Assembly: GCA_032718475.1 (NCBI GenBank) | Contig: JAUCBJ010009019.1 | Span: 1-27,452, forward strand | From: Nemertoderma westbladi | Lineage: Eukaryota; Xenacoelomorpha; Nemertodermatida; Nemertodermatidae | Reading direction: 5' to 3' | DNA length: 27,452 nt | Shown here: positions 9,862 through 19,542 of the stretch, piece after piece | How the letters are laid out: every line of letters starts with the position of its first letter | Position numbering within the stretch: the stretch's first letter is position 1 | Program-made: the position numbers and the translations under genes | Notes under the pieces: generated by a model | What the model was told of the DNA's origin: nothing | Database searches by the model: none | The model's input: the letters and a program-made list of their open reading frames with translations, nothing else

Positions 9862-9979
9862 AGTGGGACATAGAAGCCATTGACTCCAACGCTGTAATAC
9901 CTGTTATTAATATAGAATAAGAACACTTGACTTGGAAAATGTAGATAGTGATTGAATTTATATTGTATTTTGGCATAAC
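9862..9979 (+). repeat. Diverged partial copy of the 761-bp tandem unit
   Basis: This segment shares GACATAG, CCATTGACTCC, CTGTAATACCTGTTATTAAT, GAACACTTGACTTG and TTGTATTTTGGCATAACAAA in the same order with 10018-10139 and 10779-10900, with substitutions and small indels. It is an older, truncated relative lying directly upstream of the recent duplication. Confidence 0.8.
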
Positions 9980-9990
9980 AAACGATGAAT

Positions 9991-11507
9991 ATTTAGCGCC
10001 ACCCTCGATTATTGGGGAGGACATAGCATCCATTGACTCCGACTCTGTAATACCTGTTATTAATATATAGATGAACACTTGACTTGTCCGTGGGAAATGT
10101 GATATGGGAAATCCGATGTTGTATTTTGGCATAACAAACATTGTGTATTATTGACATAAATATTTTTTGTCTCGGGGGCTGGGTATTATAAATTTACTAT
10201 TGTGACAGATGGGGGAGCTTGCGTGACACCTTGTGACAGAGATGGGGGGGGGGGGGGGGGGGGGTGTCAAACATCGGGGAAATTTGCTTGACATACTTTA
10301 TGAACGTCCCCATACGTATCATGGGACAACTATTTCCTCTTTCTTATACATTTATTATTGCAGATCTATTCTGTCACTTATTATTTGATATGACGATTTT
10401 TGCTACGCAGTATATTGAAATGTAGTGAGTAATTTTTTATGATTTTTTAATTATATTTTTTTTGGTTAATTATATTTGCAGGTGACGTAATATCTGCAAC
10501 GCAAGCGCAGATGTTACAACGAATGTGAGGATGCGACGATGAACTTGTCTTACGGCATAGTTCACATTTATTGTCTGACTGGAATTCAGATGACATGGTA
10601 TACCGGGACATGGTATACATTTATTTCTAAAATGTAGGGCGAGCCACAAAGTAAACGAGCATTGGATTAGCATACAGTTTAATTTTAATACATGGTCATA
10701 AATCGGCGTTGTATAAGGTTATGTTTGGATTTCTTTTATAAAGATTTGGCGATTTAGCGCCACCCTCGATTATTGGGGAGGACATAGCATCCATTGACTC
10801 CGACTCTGTAATACCTGTTATTAATATATAGATGAACACTTGACTTGTCCGTGGGAAATGTGATATGGGAAATCCGATGTTGTATTTTGGCATAACAAAC
10901 ATTGTGTATTATTGACATAAATATTTTTTGTCTCGGGGGCTGGGTATTATAAATTTACTATTGTGACAGATGGGGGAGCTTGCGTGACACCTTGTGACAG
11001 AGATGGGGGGGGGGGGGGGGGTTGTCAAACATCGGGGAAATTTGCTTGACATACTTTATGAACGTCCCCATACGTATCATGGGACAACTATTTCCTCTTT
11101 CTTATACATTTATTATTGCAGATCTATTCTGTCACTTATTATTTGATATGACGATTTTTGCTACGCAGTATATTGAAATGTAGTGAGTAATTTTTTATGA
11201 TTTTTTAATTATATTTTTTTTGGTTAATTATATTTGCAGGTGACGTAATATCTGCAACGCAAGCGCAGATGTTACAACGAATGTGAGGATGCGACGATGA
11301 ACTTGTCTTACGGCATAGTTCACATTTATTGTCTGACTGGAATTCAGATGACATGGTATACCGGGACATGGTATACATTTATTTCTAAAATGTAGGGCGA
11401 GCCACAAAGTAAACGAGCATTGGATTAGCATACAGTTTAATTTTAATACATGGTCATAAATCGGCGTTGTATAAGGTTATGTTTGGATTTCTTTTATAAA
11501 GATTTGG
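9991..11507 (+). repeat. Near-identical 761-bp tandem duplication
   Basis: Copy 1 is 9991-10751 and copy 2 is 10752 to about 11507, both starting ATTTAGCGCCACCCTCG. The copies look identical except at the internal poly-G tract, 21 G in copy 1 (10244-10264) and 17 G in copy 2 (11005-11021), with a one-base change beside it. Copy 1 ends ATTTGGCG and joins copy 2; copy 2 ends ATTTGGTGCTAGCACC. A 67-codon frame is repeated exactly in both (10470-10673 and 11228-11431, minus), but nothing supports coding. Either a recent duplication or a collapsed/expanded assembly path. Confidence 0.9.
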
Positions 11508-11945
11508 TGCTAGCACCAAATTTCGTATCCATGACGAAATAGTACAGGTTTGAGATAGTGCTGTTTTAAATGATTTCATCGGATTCAGGTGATAATATAT
11601 GTTGATAAATTTGCTTATTTTTAAAAATTTGGTGCTGGTACAACAATTTTAACCCGAAAAATACAAGTTTGAAAACTCTTATGCCATAAACCTCTAAAAC
11701 GCGAGAAATAAGGTGTCACAAGCAATTGAATGGATTTTCAGAATTTCGTGCTGGCACCAAATTTAGCACACAGCACCGAAAAATACAAGTTTGATACGCC
11801 TGGTGCAACTCGTATATATTCCATTGAAACCAGAACCCCAAAAAACCCCAATTGTGTAAAAAACAGGTTCAAACAATCAATTTTCAACTTTGACATAATT
11901 AAAAATTTGGTACTGGCACCAAAATTTGGCACCCGATGAAAAAAA
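11503..11945. repeat. Palindrome-cored tandem repeats, four units
   Basis: Four related units start at 11503, 11628, 11744 and 11906 (spacings 125, 116 and 162). Each begins with a TTTGGTGCTRGCACCAAA-like core. In unit 1 this is a perfect 18-bp palindrome (11503-11520). Each unit carries GAAAAATACAAGTTTGA or a variant 25-35 bp later. Another related stretch without the core follows to about 12060. From 11946 to 12385 no gene is seen; there is an 11-base poly-C at 12269-12279. Confidence 0.75.
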
Positions 11946-12385
11946 CAAGTTTGAAATTTCTACATTAATTTATATGAATTCCATCTAATTGCAAACACCA
12001 AAAAGCCGGTGTAAATAGAAAATAGAGATGTTACAAATCATATTTCATGAAATGTAATTTTCAAAAAAAGTCTCAAAAAAGTGCCAAAAGTTGTGTTAAA
12101 TAATGGTGTTATAACTCGAAGACTTCCCAATATTTTTGAAAACTGTTTTCACAATTGGGAAGACAATAGATTTTTAGGAAAAGTCATAAAATGTCAGATT
12201 CGCAACGCGTTCGTTTCAGAGTTATAACTTATAACAAAAAAAACACGGGTGCGGGGAGGTCATATTGACCCCCCCCCCCGGGTTTAATAGGGTTAATGAG
12301 CGCCCTTTTATTATATATATTTAAAGCATTTTATTATTATTAACTAAACTCATAATTATTTTTATTCTACTTTTCAAATATGCAG

Positions 12386-12690
12386 AGGCGTCTAATGTGA
12401 AGGATATATCTGTTCAGTTCAACGATACGGATGACTTCCCTACACCCGCAGATCGGTTTGCAGCGCTCGGTACAGGCCACATGCGGCGGAAAAGTATTTC
12501 AATCGCTTGGTCACGCACTTAATTCGCAATGTTCTCGGATGGTATTTGGCTAACAAGAGCGGAAATGAACGTGGCCTTTTCGGTTATATGAAGGCATTCT
12601 TTGCTCTTCCCGAAACTGCAGGCCGTGGCGCCTTACATCTACATTCCCTAATCTGGATTTACGGTTTCCCAGCCACTTCGCATCAGTTTA
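12386..12690 (+). pseudogene. Helitron Rep-helicase, N-terminal (Helitron_like_N) fragment
   Basis: From about 12471 the plus strand reads a run typical of Helitron Rep proteins: HAAEKYFNRLVTHLIRNVLG, GLFGYMKAFFALPETAGRG, then LHLHSLIWIYGFP. The H-L-H is the HUH metal-binding motif of the rolling-circle endonuclease, and GRGALHLHSLIW is its usual setting. The catalytic tyrosines and the helicase are absent: homology stops near 12690, where TTAA occurs and the reading changes character. An acceptor-like TTCAAATATGCAG ends at 12385 and a frameshift lies near 12475-12490 between the upstream frame and the Rep frame. This is a truncated, inactive fragment. Confidence 0.8.
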
Positions 12691-12730
12691 ACCTTCTAAT
12701 TACCGCGAAAAAAAGTTACGTTAAGTACCA

Positions 12731-12750
12731 TGGGGTCGCTAGCGACCCCA
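12731..12750. repeat. Perfect 20-bp palindrome
   Basis: TGGGGTCGCTAGCGACCCCA is its own reverse complement and could extrude as a hairpin. It starts seven bases after TTAA (12721-12724) and lies between the Helitron fragment and the piggyBac gene, so it may belong to the subterminal region of the piggyBac element. Confidence 0.85.
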
Positions 12751-12850
12751 CCTGCTATATTCCATTTTTGGGTCAACAAAATAAAATAGTTTTTACTGCA
12801 ACACCGGGGTAAAGTGTCAAAAACAGTTAGCATCCGTGTACACAGACCAC

Positions 12851-14351
12851 TCAGAGGTGATCCTTACAAATGGCCTTGCCGCAAGCGCTGCATCGCTCGG
12901 TGGTCTTCCAATCCTGATCTCGAGGGCAGGATTCGCAACGGGCACGCTTCCTCGGTCTTTGGGCATTTCCTGCAGCCAATGGCGGCACGGCCTGCGCACC
13001 AGGTTGCGCCTCCTGGCGGTCCCGCATCATCTTCCCGGCCATCAGCTCGAATGCCAGCTTCTCCAGGTAGAGGCGTCTTCGATGGGATTTTCCTTCCATG
13101 AACTCGGGAAAACAAAACAAGAAGATAACAAAGGAGTTGTAAGCAGCAATGTCGACCAAATTCCCGAAGAACAACTGCGGCCAACATCGGCACTTGCGTT
13201 GACACAAGTACGTGCGCAGAAGCTTGTCCAGCGTGTCCACGGTGGAGAATTATCTCCGGTTTCTTGTCTTGGCGATCCTCGTGAACTTCGGCATCGTGGT
13301 GCTGCGTAGATAAAAGAACCACGTTATTTTTCTTCTTGGGCATGTATGAAACTAGTGTCATGCCATTGTGGAAGGCGAACTTGCTGGACTGAACAGCGCG
13401 AGAACGGACGTCTAGCATAGCAGGAGGCAGAAATCGGCGATTCTTCCTCACGGTGCCACACAAAGTAAGCTGACGATACAGCATTGACTGCGCCAGATCG
13501 TATGAGGTGAAGAAGTTGTCCATTGTGCATCCTCGTCCAGCTCCTGAAAGATGCTCGGTCATCTGCAAGACCACTCTGGATGCTTGTCCAACTTCAGGAC
13601 CGCGTCCAGTCATACCCGTATACAGCTCGAAGTTGGTGAGGTACGCAGTGTCCACATCGCAGCACGCCCAAACCTTCATGCCATACTTCCCAGGTTTTGA
13701 AGGAATATAAACTTTGAACGGGTAGCGGCCTCTGTACACTACCAGCTGTTCGTCCACGCAAACTTGTGCGCCAACTTTGTAGTTGTTGCGGCAGAGGGCA
13801 GCTAACTTGTCATGGAGTACGCGAATCGGCGCCATCTTGTCCCGCTGTCTCTGTTCTTCGCGGTCCGCGCGTGAGTCGAATCGGAGGACACGAGTCAAGA
13901 CTTGAAAGCGGTTCCTTCCCATGCAATTGCCGAAGACCGGGCGGCCACTTTCCCGGTTCCAGAGATGTATCACTGGTTCCGATCTCGCTCGATAAACTCC
14001 TGCCAATAGTATGAGTCCCAGGTAGGCTTGCAACTCAACCCGGTCAATAGGACTCCAAGTCTCCGGGTAAACCCGGCTCCCCTCCTCGTTCGTACACTGT
14101 ATGATAATGTCTAAAATCTCATTCGTGAAAAAGCAGGAAAATGCACCTGCAGGGGTATCTGCCTGCTCCCTAACACGACGAGTTGGCCCAGCAGCTTCGT
14201 CACTCTCGGAAGAACCATCCTGTTCCAGAACGACATCCTCCTCCTCTTGGTTGCTCACGTCGCCGATTTCCTCCTCATTTTCATCATCACTCTCGCTTTC
14301 ATAATTGAGTATGATATCTAGGGCTTGCTGTGCAGTATACCGGATAGACAT
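12851..14351 (-). pseudogene. piggyBac transposase, frameshifted in the catalytic core
   Basis: The likely start is ATG 14351 (MSIRYTAQQAL), although the frame is open back to 14456. An acidic N-terminus (about residues 15-60) is followed by the piggyBac DDE domain. The first catalytic Asp is in CVDEQLVVYRGR, the second in CTMDNFFTS, and KKKNNVVLLST is also typical. After KKPEII (near 13250) the family normally has a YNxTKGGVDxxD segment. Here about 20 bp are missing, so VDTLDKL, the third Asp region, lies in another frame (12851-13240). That frame carries NLVDIAAYNSFVIFLFCF and a C-terminal Cys-rich finger (CESC...CSACGKAICKDH). The 530-codon open frame therefore ends in out-of-frame sequence and cannot make a full catalytic core. 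Element ends were not firmly located. Confidence 0.9.
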
Positions 14352-14456
14352 GTTTTGAGATATATAATAATGGTCGGTAACGGTACCGTTACGGCTGTAC
14401 GGTATCCTACTAGGGCCTATATCTTGCCTGATATCTTTTGTAGGCCTACCTACCAC

Positions 14457-15088
14457 CGTTCCGGTACGTACCGGGCATACGTGGAGTTTAGCGTCGGATT
14501 CAAATTGCCCGTTTTTTTACTGTTTGAATGGACTTCCCGAAGGGGGTAGGGTTAGTCCCTTGGTTAGGATTGCATTACAACCCTAACCTAGATCTAACAG
14601 TAATCAGGTAATCCTAATTGGGTTGGTGAGCGAAGCAAACGGAGCGAAGCGCCCAAGCCAATAAAAAAAGTCAGAAAGTGATCGGTGAGTAGGCCTACAA
14701 CAAGGTAGGTACTGAACCGGAGCGGAGGTAACCATGAAAGCCACCTCTCTCTTCAGCTCTTGGCTTCTACACGAGGGTAGGCTGAGGCGCCACTGACACA
14801 ACTAATTTCTTTACCCCCGGCACATGGCCGGTACCAATTTACCGACCAATAATTTGGTGACCTATAATCTACATTTCCTCAGATTATGGCTTACTGTATG
14901 CGGATGGGAGGAGTCACTTGTTCGTTAGATATACATAAATATAACGTAGCTAATGTGAGTTGCTAGGGCAATCTGAAAATAACCAGCCAATTCCGCAAAA
15001 GCTTTTACACCGCTCCCAGAAAATGGGATTTAATTCTATAAAATATAAAAAATCACAGTTTCTAAAATATAAAAATACTCTAAACAGT
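14457..15088. other. No gene seen; probable piggyBac 5-prime flank
   Basis: Contains short inverted motifs (AGGGTTAG and CTAACCCT-like at 14545-14590), two TAGGCCTA octamers in or near it (14441, 14690) and a GAGCGAAGC-rich patch (14630-14650). The only TTAA between the piggyBac start and 15050 is at 15031-15034. No inverted match to the left side was convincing. Confidence 0.4.
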
Positions 15089-15403
15089 TAGTTTTTCTTG
15101 CGCGGACGGCGTTTACGCAGTTTTTTGGAGGCTAGCAAGAGTCCTTTTCTCTTTGGGGCGAGCCACTTTACTAGGAGGGCTGTAATTCCTGGGTGAAGGG
15201 TGCAATACAATTGCATCAGAAGGTTTAGGGTTACGGTCGATGTCCCGTCCATTTCGATATGCTTCTCCTCGAGCTGATTTTCCTCCGCTTATCATTGGAT
15301 GCGTTCGTCCAAAACTCTTGCAGAGAATAGGGTCGTCCAAGTTCGATATCTTCTTAGAAATTCTGAATTTCCTGATCGAACTGAGATTAAGTTAATTCGT
15401 TTA
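15089..15403 (-). CDS. Unrecognised basic ORF with Lys/Arg-rich tail
   Basis: The frame is open from 15403 (directly after a TAA) to 15113, starting LNLSSIRKFRISKKISNL and running through an Arg/Lys/Pro-rich body (SGGKSARGEAYRNGRD, SPPSKVARPKEKR). It ends in TAA in one frame. Shifting one frame at the A6 run near 15120 gives instead a strongly basic tail, KKLRKRRPRKKN, ending at 15089. Basic tails of this type bind nucleic acid or act as nuclear localisation signals. No family recognised. The DNA is CpG-rich like its neighbours at 15535-19542. It could be the end of a larger broken ORF that also includes 15535-15891. Confidence 0.35.
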
Positions 15404-15534
15404 CCGCTTGGACTTGCTGCTGCAATTTATGTGTCTCTAAACAATTGTAGGTTCATTTTCCGCTCTGTTGACGAATAGCGTCCAACGCGTTTCGTACAAC
15501 TCTCTCCTCCGCCTCGGTGACAGGTTGTATCGGG

Positions 15535-15891
15535 TTAAACAGGGACGATGATACGGTTGAATGACGATATTAGATGTCCGCGTCCCAATCCGACTAGGTA
15601 AGATGGGCAAATATTTAGGGAGCCCACAACCGGAGTGCCACCGACTAACTGTTCGGGTAACACTAGATCTTTGAACAGTGAGTACAGTTCGGGAGGATCC
15701 GTGATACTATTAGGATCAAGAGTCTGAGGTCTAACTAGGGAATGAGGAGGTCTGACCGAGTATTCCGGAACTCTGATCATAGGTTTATTTAAGGATTGTT
15801 TGAATCGAGCGAGCGTAGGTGATACATCGAACAAGTTTCGCTCGAAACTCCCGTAAATATAGCGAGTAAAACCGTGTTGAAAGCAACGTCT
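15535..15891 (-). CDS. Unrecognised Pro/Arg-rich ORF
   Basis: The frame is open from 15891 (after a TAG at 15892-15894) to 15535, about 118 codons, including HGFTRYIYGSFERNLFDVSP, VPEYSVRPPHSLVRP and LFKDLVLPEQLVGGTPVV. No ATG is obvious near the start, so it may be an internal piece. At its end, shifting to a neighbouring frame gives a further coding-like stretch (NPIQPVTEAEERVVRNALDA) ending near 15466, suggesting a frameshift near 15540. No domain recognised. Confidence 0.35.
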   Translation of the reverse strand, partial: RRCFQHGFTRYIYGSFERNLFDVSPTLARFKQSLNKPMIRVPEYSVRPPHSLVRPQTLDPNSITDPPELYSLFKDLVLPEQLVGGTPVVGSLNICPSYLVGLGRGHLISSFNRIIVPV

Positions 15892-16000
15892 CTACGGATG
15901 TTTATGTCTTTCCGTTTCTAGGTTGGGTCTTGGGCATTCATTGCAATAATACCAAAGACACACGTCTTGTAGGGGAAACGCGGGTGATATTTATTCGGTT

Positions 16001-16447
16001 TTACAACGTTTCTCTCAGGAATTCCAAATATACGTTGGAAGTACCGCGTTTATCCGGTTCTTTAACGTCTTCTCTTTCGAGTCGATTTCGAATAGAAGTT
16101 TCACATTCGATTCTCAATTTATCGTTCCGACTCCGCTGGGTATGATATTTAAATAGGACCATTTCCCTTTCGGTGTCGATATCGTCCGTATCGTGTAAAT
16201 CGATAGGATGACCAGTAGTTAAGAAGTCCATATACGTACAATTACGATGCGTATAGCGAGCGGTGAATTTTCTATAGTCCAATTCACGCGTAAGTTGCTC
16301 CTGGGACATTGGCGGTTCGATATAACGACCATCGTCCTCTGTAGTAGTTGGACCAGCGTCGCCGCGTATCAAGCTATCAACAAACGCTTGTAAAGGTAGA
16401 ATATATCGCTCCCTGATACCAAGATCATCTTCTATCAACTCAGTCAT
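16001..16447 (-). CDS. Unrecognised charged ORF, 148 codons
   Basis: Starts at ATG 16447 (MTELIEDDLGIRERYILP) and is rich in Asp, Glu and Arg, with segments such as RYTHRNCTYMDFLTTGHPI and RIECETSIRNRLERED. No catalytic or metal-binding motif is evident. It lies downstream on the same strand as the BEL Gag-protease frame (16666-19542), where the element should carry integrase, but it does not resemble BEL integrase. It shares CpG-rich composition with that frame and with 15089-15891. It may be part of an unidentified element inserted in or next to the BEL copy. Confidence 0.4.
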   Translation of the reverse strand: MTELIEDDLGIRERYILPLQAFVDSLIRGDAGPTTTEDDGRYIEPPMSQEQLTRELDYRKFTARYTHRNCTYMDFLTTGHPIDLHDTDDIDTEREMVLFKYHTQRSRNDKLRIECETSIRNRLEREDVKEPDKRGTSNVYLEFLRETL

Positions 16448-16665
16448 ATCTGCTATATGAGTTTATCAATATTATAATGAGTTTATATTTAGGCTAGCGG
16501 GCGTCGCTGCCTACCCCTCTCGGCCCCCGGACAGCGCAAGATCCTCAGCGCTGGTGTACTTTCGCCGATGTGCCTATCGCCAACGTCGTAGCTGCACAAC
16601 GACAACAACAACCAGCGCGAGTCACTCCACTGTCCGTCCCAAAGGCTTAGATTTACTTCAGGTTC

Positions 16666-19542
16666 TTACTGGAGTGACGGTGTCTCCCTGGCAATGTGTA
16701 ATACAGACAGATCTATCACGGGTTTAAATAACCTTGATTTACTCGTCCGGGTTTTAGGTTTGACTTTCTCCGCCCCCTTGGCTTGTCTAATCTCAGCCGT
16801 GGTAAGATGGGGAGGCCATTCATCTTCTTTACTTAGGAAGTCGGGTCCACCTAACCAGTCTGGAGTATCTGTCTGTTCTTGAGGAGTCGCACCTCTGGAA
16901 GCGATGTCGGCTAGATTAATCGTATCGGGGCAATGTCTCCATTGATCTACATTGGAGTTAATATCATCATTATCTGAGGAGTATGGTGTTCCCTCAGTTG
17001 GGTCGTCTAACTCACTGCTCTCCACTTCCCATTCTCTTACTTGATATACCTGATCTTTCGGTAATCTTTCCATGAGAGTTCTACGGGAAGGGCCAGTAAA
17101 GTACCAACCCACTCTAGTTCTTCCCGCATAAGCTTGTAGTGGTTGCGGTTGAGCAGGCCGTTTCTCCAATGTCTCGAGCGCTTCATGCGCGTTTTGACCG
17201 ATGAGTATTTGCACTCCAGGGTAATCGGTGTTGAATCTAGGTATATCAAGCTGCTGGGTGAAATCGTCCTCATCCCAGTTATAAGGTTCCACTTGGCTGG
17301 TAGCGAAGTTCTTTATCGCCACCATTTTTACTGATCTTATGCTGTGTTCTCCTAGTTCATCCTGGGGGGTGGACAACGCACCTACGTAATAATCCGCTAT
17401 TACTGTAGATTTCCAAACCTGCATAATTCCTGACATGTTTAGCTTAGTTCGGAACTTGGGTTGTCCAGCAAAGATGTCTTCAGCTAGTTCTTTGTCGATG
17501 AATGTTCCTGTGCTACCGGAGTCAAGGAGGGCATTCACTATATAACTCCTTGTAGGTCCGTGGACCCTTAACTGTACTACAGGAAATTCTCGGATTCCTA
17601 CATTGGAAGTTGGTGCTTTCCAAGATGGTTGTCTGTCAGAAGTAGTTAGGGTGAGCTCGCTGTCGGTGTCCTTTTCATACGTAAGTGCTCGATACACTGC
17701 GGTATTTAACATGTAACAGGATTCATCTTCATCGGAGAATTCATCCGTATAGAATCCTTCCATCTCAGAACTTTGGTCAGTGTCGTTCACATCACTGAAT
17801 TGGACATGTAGGTCGGAATCACTTACCTGACTCTGGCTGTTTCGCTCGAATTCAGTGTGCAACAAGATATGATGTTTTGCACCGCACTTTGCACACCTGG
17901 TGTCGGAGTAACAGGTTCGCCGTTGGTGTCCTCGTCTGAGGCAATTATAACACAACCGCTTATCCCACATGACTTCACGTCTATCCTTTAGTGATTTCCT
18001 AAGGAATTCATAACACGCACTTAAACGGTGGGGCCCGTCGCACAGCACACATTTTGGTTTGATGTTACTTACCTTACTTTGGGTAACGTTGTGCACACTC
18101 GTTCTTTCCTCGGGCTTTCTTACATGAATTCTCTTAGGAGACGTAGGAAGAGTTTTTCTTACCTGTTCTCTCCTGTCATTGGTTCGAGACTTGAATTTAC
18201 TTACGTCCTTAGGCGTTTTGTTGTCATAGTAAGATCTTTCAGTGTCTTTCCCGCTGTCTTCCTCTTGAGAAGCCTGGCTTTCGCCGTCGTCTGTATAATA
18301 CACTGGTATTACCTTTCTCCTAGAAACGGGTTTCTCACTTACCTTATTTTCCGGTGTCTTCTCTCTGGACTGCTTTAGGAGCTGTAATTTTACCTCTCCA
18401 TCTAAGAATGACATGAGATCAGCCATGGTAGGATCTCTTCGTTGTTGTTCCATCATATACAACACTGTCTTGTCCCAGCGTGTACCTACTCCACCCTTGG
18501 GCAAATTAGATGCTAAGGCTCCTACAACCATAGAATTCTGGTATTCATGAGACTTACCTAACCAATCTAGTTGTCTACAGATCTCCTGTATCTCGTCAGA
18601 AAACTCTATAATCCCGCTGCTAAGAAACTTTCGGGGCGCCATTAATTTCGCATATAAATACCTAGCTATGTTAGTCCTATTACCATACCTGATGTTCAGT
18701 GTATCCCAAACTTGTCTTAATCCATCTGGATGTCCAATAAACTTTAACGCCATTAACTTGGGAGATCCTTCCAAGCACTCGATAAGGAATCTAAGTTTCT
18801 CTCCATTAGATAGCACAGAGTTCTGTACGTTATCTTTGTAATATTCATTAAAAGGTAACCATTTCATCTCATCTCCATTGAACTTGACGATCTCTCCCAC
18901 CTTTACCGCTTGACGGGCTTCGGTTCTAGCCATTTGACGCGTAAAACCTTCTTGGGCCATCGTGTTATTTAATATCGAGTTATCGGTATATAAATCTCTC
19001 GGATTATTATCAAGTCTATATGGAATATCATTGTCAACAGGTTTATAATTACCCTTAATAGGGTTTACTATAGGAGTTTCCACTTCGCTAGCAGTATAGA
19101 TGCGTGTAGGCTCCACATCGTGCGCATGAAATACTTCAGACCTAACAGGTTGACACATTGTTACAGGGGGTGGTGGTATACCCTTTTGTGTATTTACTAA
19201 TTTATCGCGTTCTAACGCGATACTTTGCTGCACTTCTTGCAACTCTAACCTACTTTTCCTTACTGTGCCCTTGAACTGCTTAACAGTCTCCTGCATCTGC
19301 CCGAGCAGGAGATCCATCCCCCGCCGTCTCTCATCCACCCACTCGACCGCCGAAGCGGGAGCCGCCAACGTTGTAGCGGGCGGACGAGGGACAACGGGCG
19401 ACAAATCATTAATATTTCGCTCAGAGTCCAGGACATGAACTGTCTCTTGGGCTGTTCTGCTGGGCACAGGTAGCTTAGTGCTATGCATGTCAAAGTCGAT
19501 TTTAACAATGTGATTTCTCAGAAGGATGGAACAACTTTGCAT
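16666..19542 (-). CDS. BEL/Pao retrotransposon Gag-protease polyprotein lacking RT and RNase H
   Basis: One uninterrupted frame of 958 codons from ATG 19542; M19 (MHSTKLPVPSR) is an alternative start. A coiled-coil-like helical stretch lies at about residues 75-115. The Gag region typical of BEL (DUF1759-like, with KFNGDEMKWLPF and the LNIRYGNR context) spans about 212-390. Zinc knuckles lie at about 498-562: CVLCDGPHRLSAC, CYNCLRRGHQRRTC (C-x2-C-x4-H-x4-C) and CAKCGAKHH. An aspartic protease (DUF1758-like) has its active-site DSGS at 674-677. After residue about 862 the frame jumps to the linker that normally follows RNase H (INLADIASRG, then WLGGPDFLSKEDEWPP). The reverse transcriptase with YxDD and RNase H are absent, and no integrase follows. 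The junction is in frame (near 16960). Confidence 0.9.
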   Translation of the reverse strand: MQSCSILLRNHIVKIDFDMHSTKLPVPSRTAQETVHVLDSERNINDLSPVVPRPPATTLAAPASAVEWVDERRRGMDLLLGQMQETVKQFKGTVRKSRLELQEVQQSIALERDKLVNTQKGIPPPPVTMCQPVRSEVFHAHDVEPTRIYTASEVETPIVNPIKGNYKPVDNDIPYRLDNNPRDLYTDNSILNNTMAQEGFTRQMARTEARQAVKVGEIVKFNGDEMKWLPFNEYYKDNVQNSVLSNGEKLRFLIECLEGSPKLMALKFIGHPDGLRQVWDTLNIRYGNRTNIARYLYAKLMAPRKFLSSGIIEFSDEIQEICRQLDWLGKSHEYQNSMVVGALASNLPKGGVGTRWDKTVLYMMEQQRRDPTMADLMSFLDGEVKLQLLKQSREKTPENKVSEKPVSRRKVIPVYYTDDGESQASQEEDSGKDTERSYYDNKTPKDVSKFKSRTNDRREQVRKTLPTSPKRIHVRKPEERTSVHNVTQSKVSNIKPKCVLCDGPHRLSACYEFLRKSLKDRREVMWDKRLCYNCLRRGHQRRTCYSDTRCAKCGAKHHILLHTEFERNSQSQVSDSDLHVQFSDVNDTDQSSEMEGFYTDEFSDEDESCYMLNTAVYRALTYEKDTDSELTLTTSDRQPSWKAPTSNVGIREFPVVQLRVHGPTRSYIVNALLDSGSTGTFIDKELAEDIFAGQPKFRTKLNMSGIMQVWKSTVIADYYVGALSTPQDELGEHSIRSVKMVAIKNFATSQVEPYNWDEDDFTQQLDIPRFNTDYPGVQILIGQNAHEALETLEKRPAQPQPLQAYAGRTRVGWYFTGPSRRTLMERLPKDQVYQVREWEVESSELDDPTEGTPYSSDNDDINSNVDQWRHCPDTINLADIASRGATPQEQTDTPDWLGGPDFLSKEDEWPPHLTTAEIRQAKGAEKVKPKTRTSKSRLFKPVIDLSVLHIARETPSLQ

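Noticed and set aside
10470-11431. Identical 67-codon minus frames in both copies of the tandem duplication
   Set aside because: Identity reflects the recent DNA duplication, not protein constraint; no homology or coding signal seen.
12836-13309. Plus-strand 157-codon frame over the piggyBac gene
   Set aside because: It is the antisense shadow of the transposase C-terminus.
18028-18378. Plus-strand 116-codon hydrophobic frame
   Set aside because: Antisense to the BEL Gag zinc-knuckle region; apparent membrane segments come from reversed charged codons.
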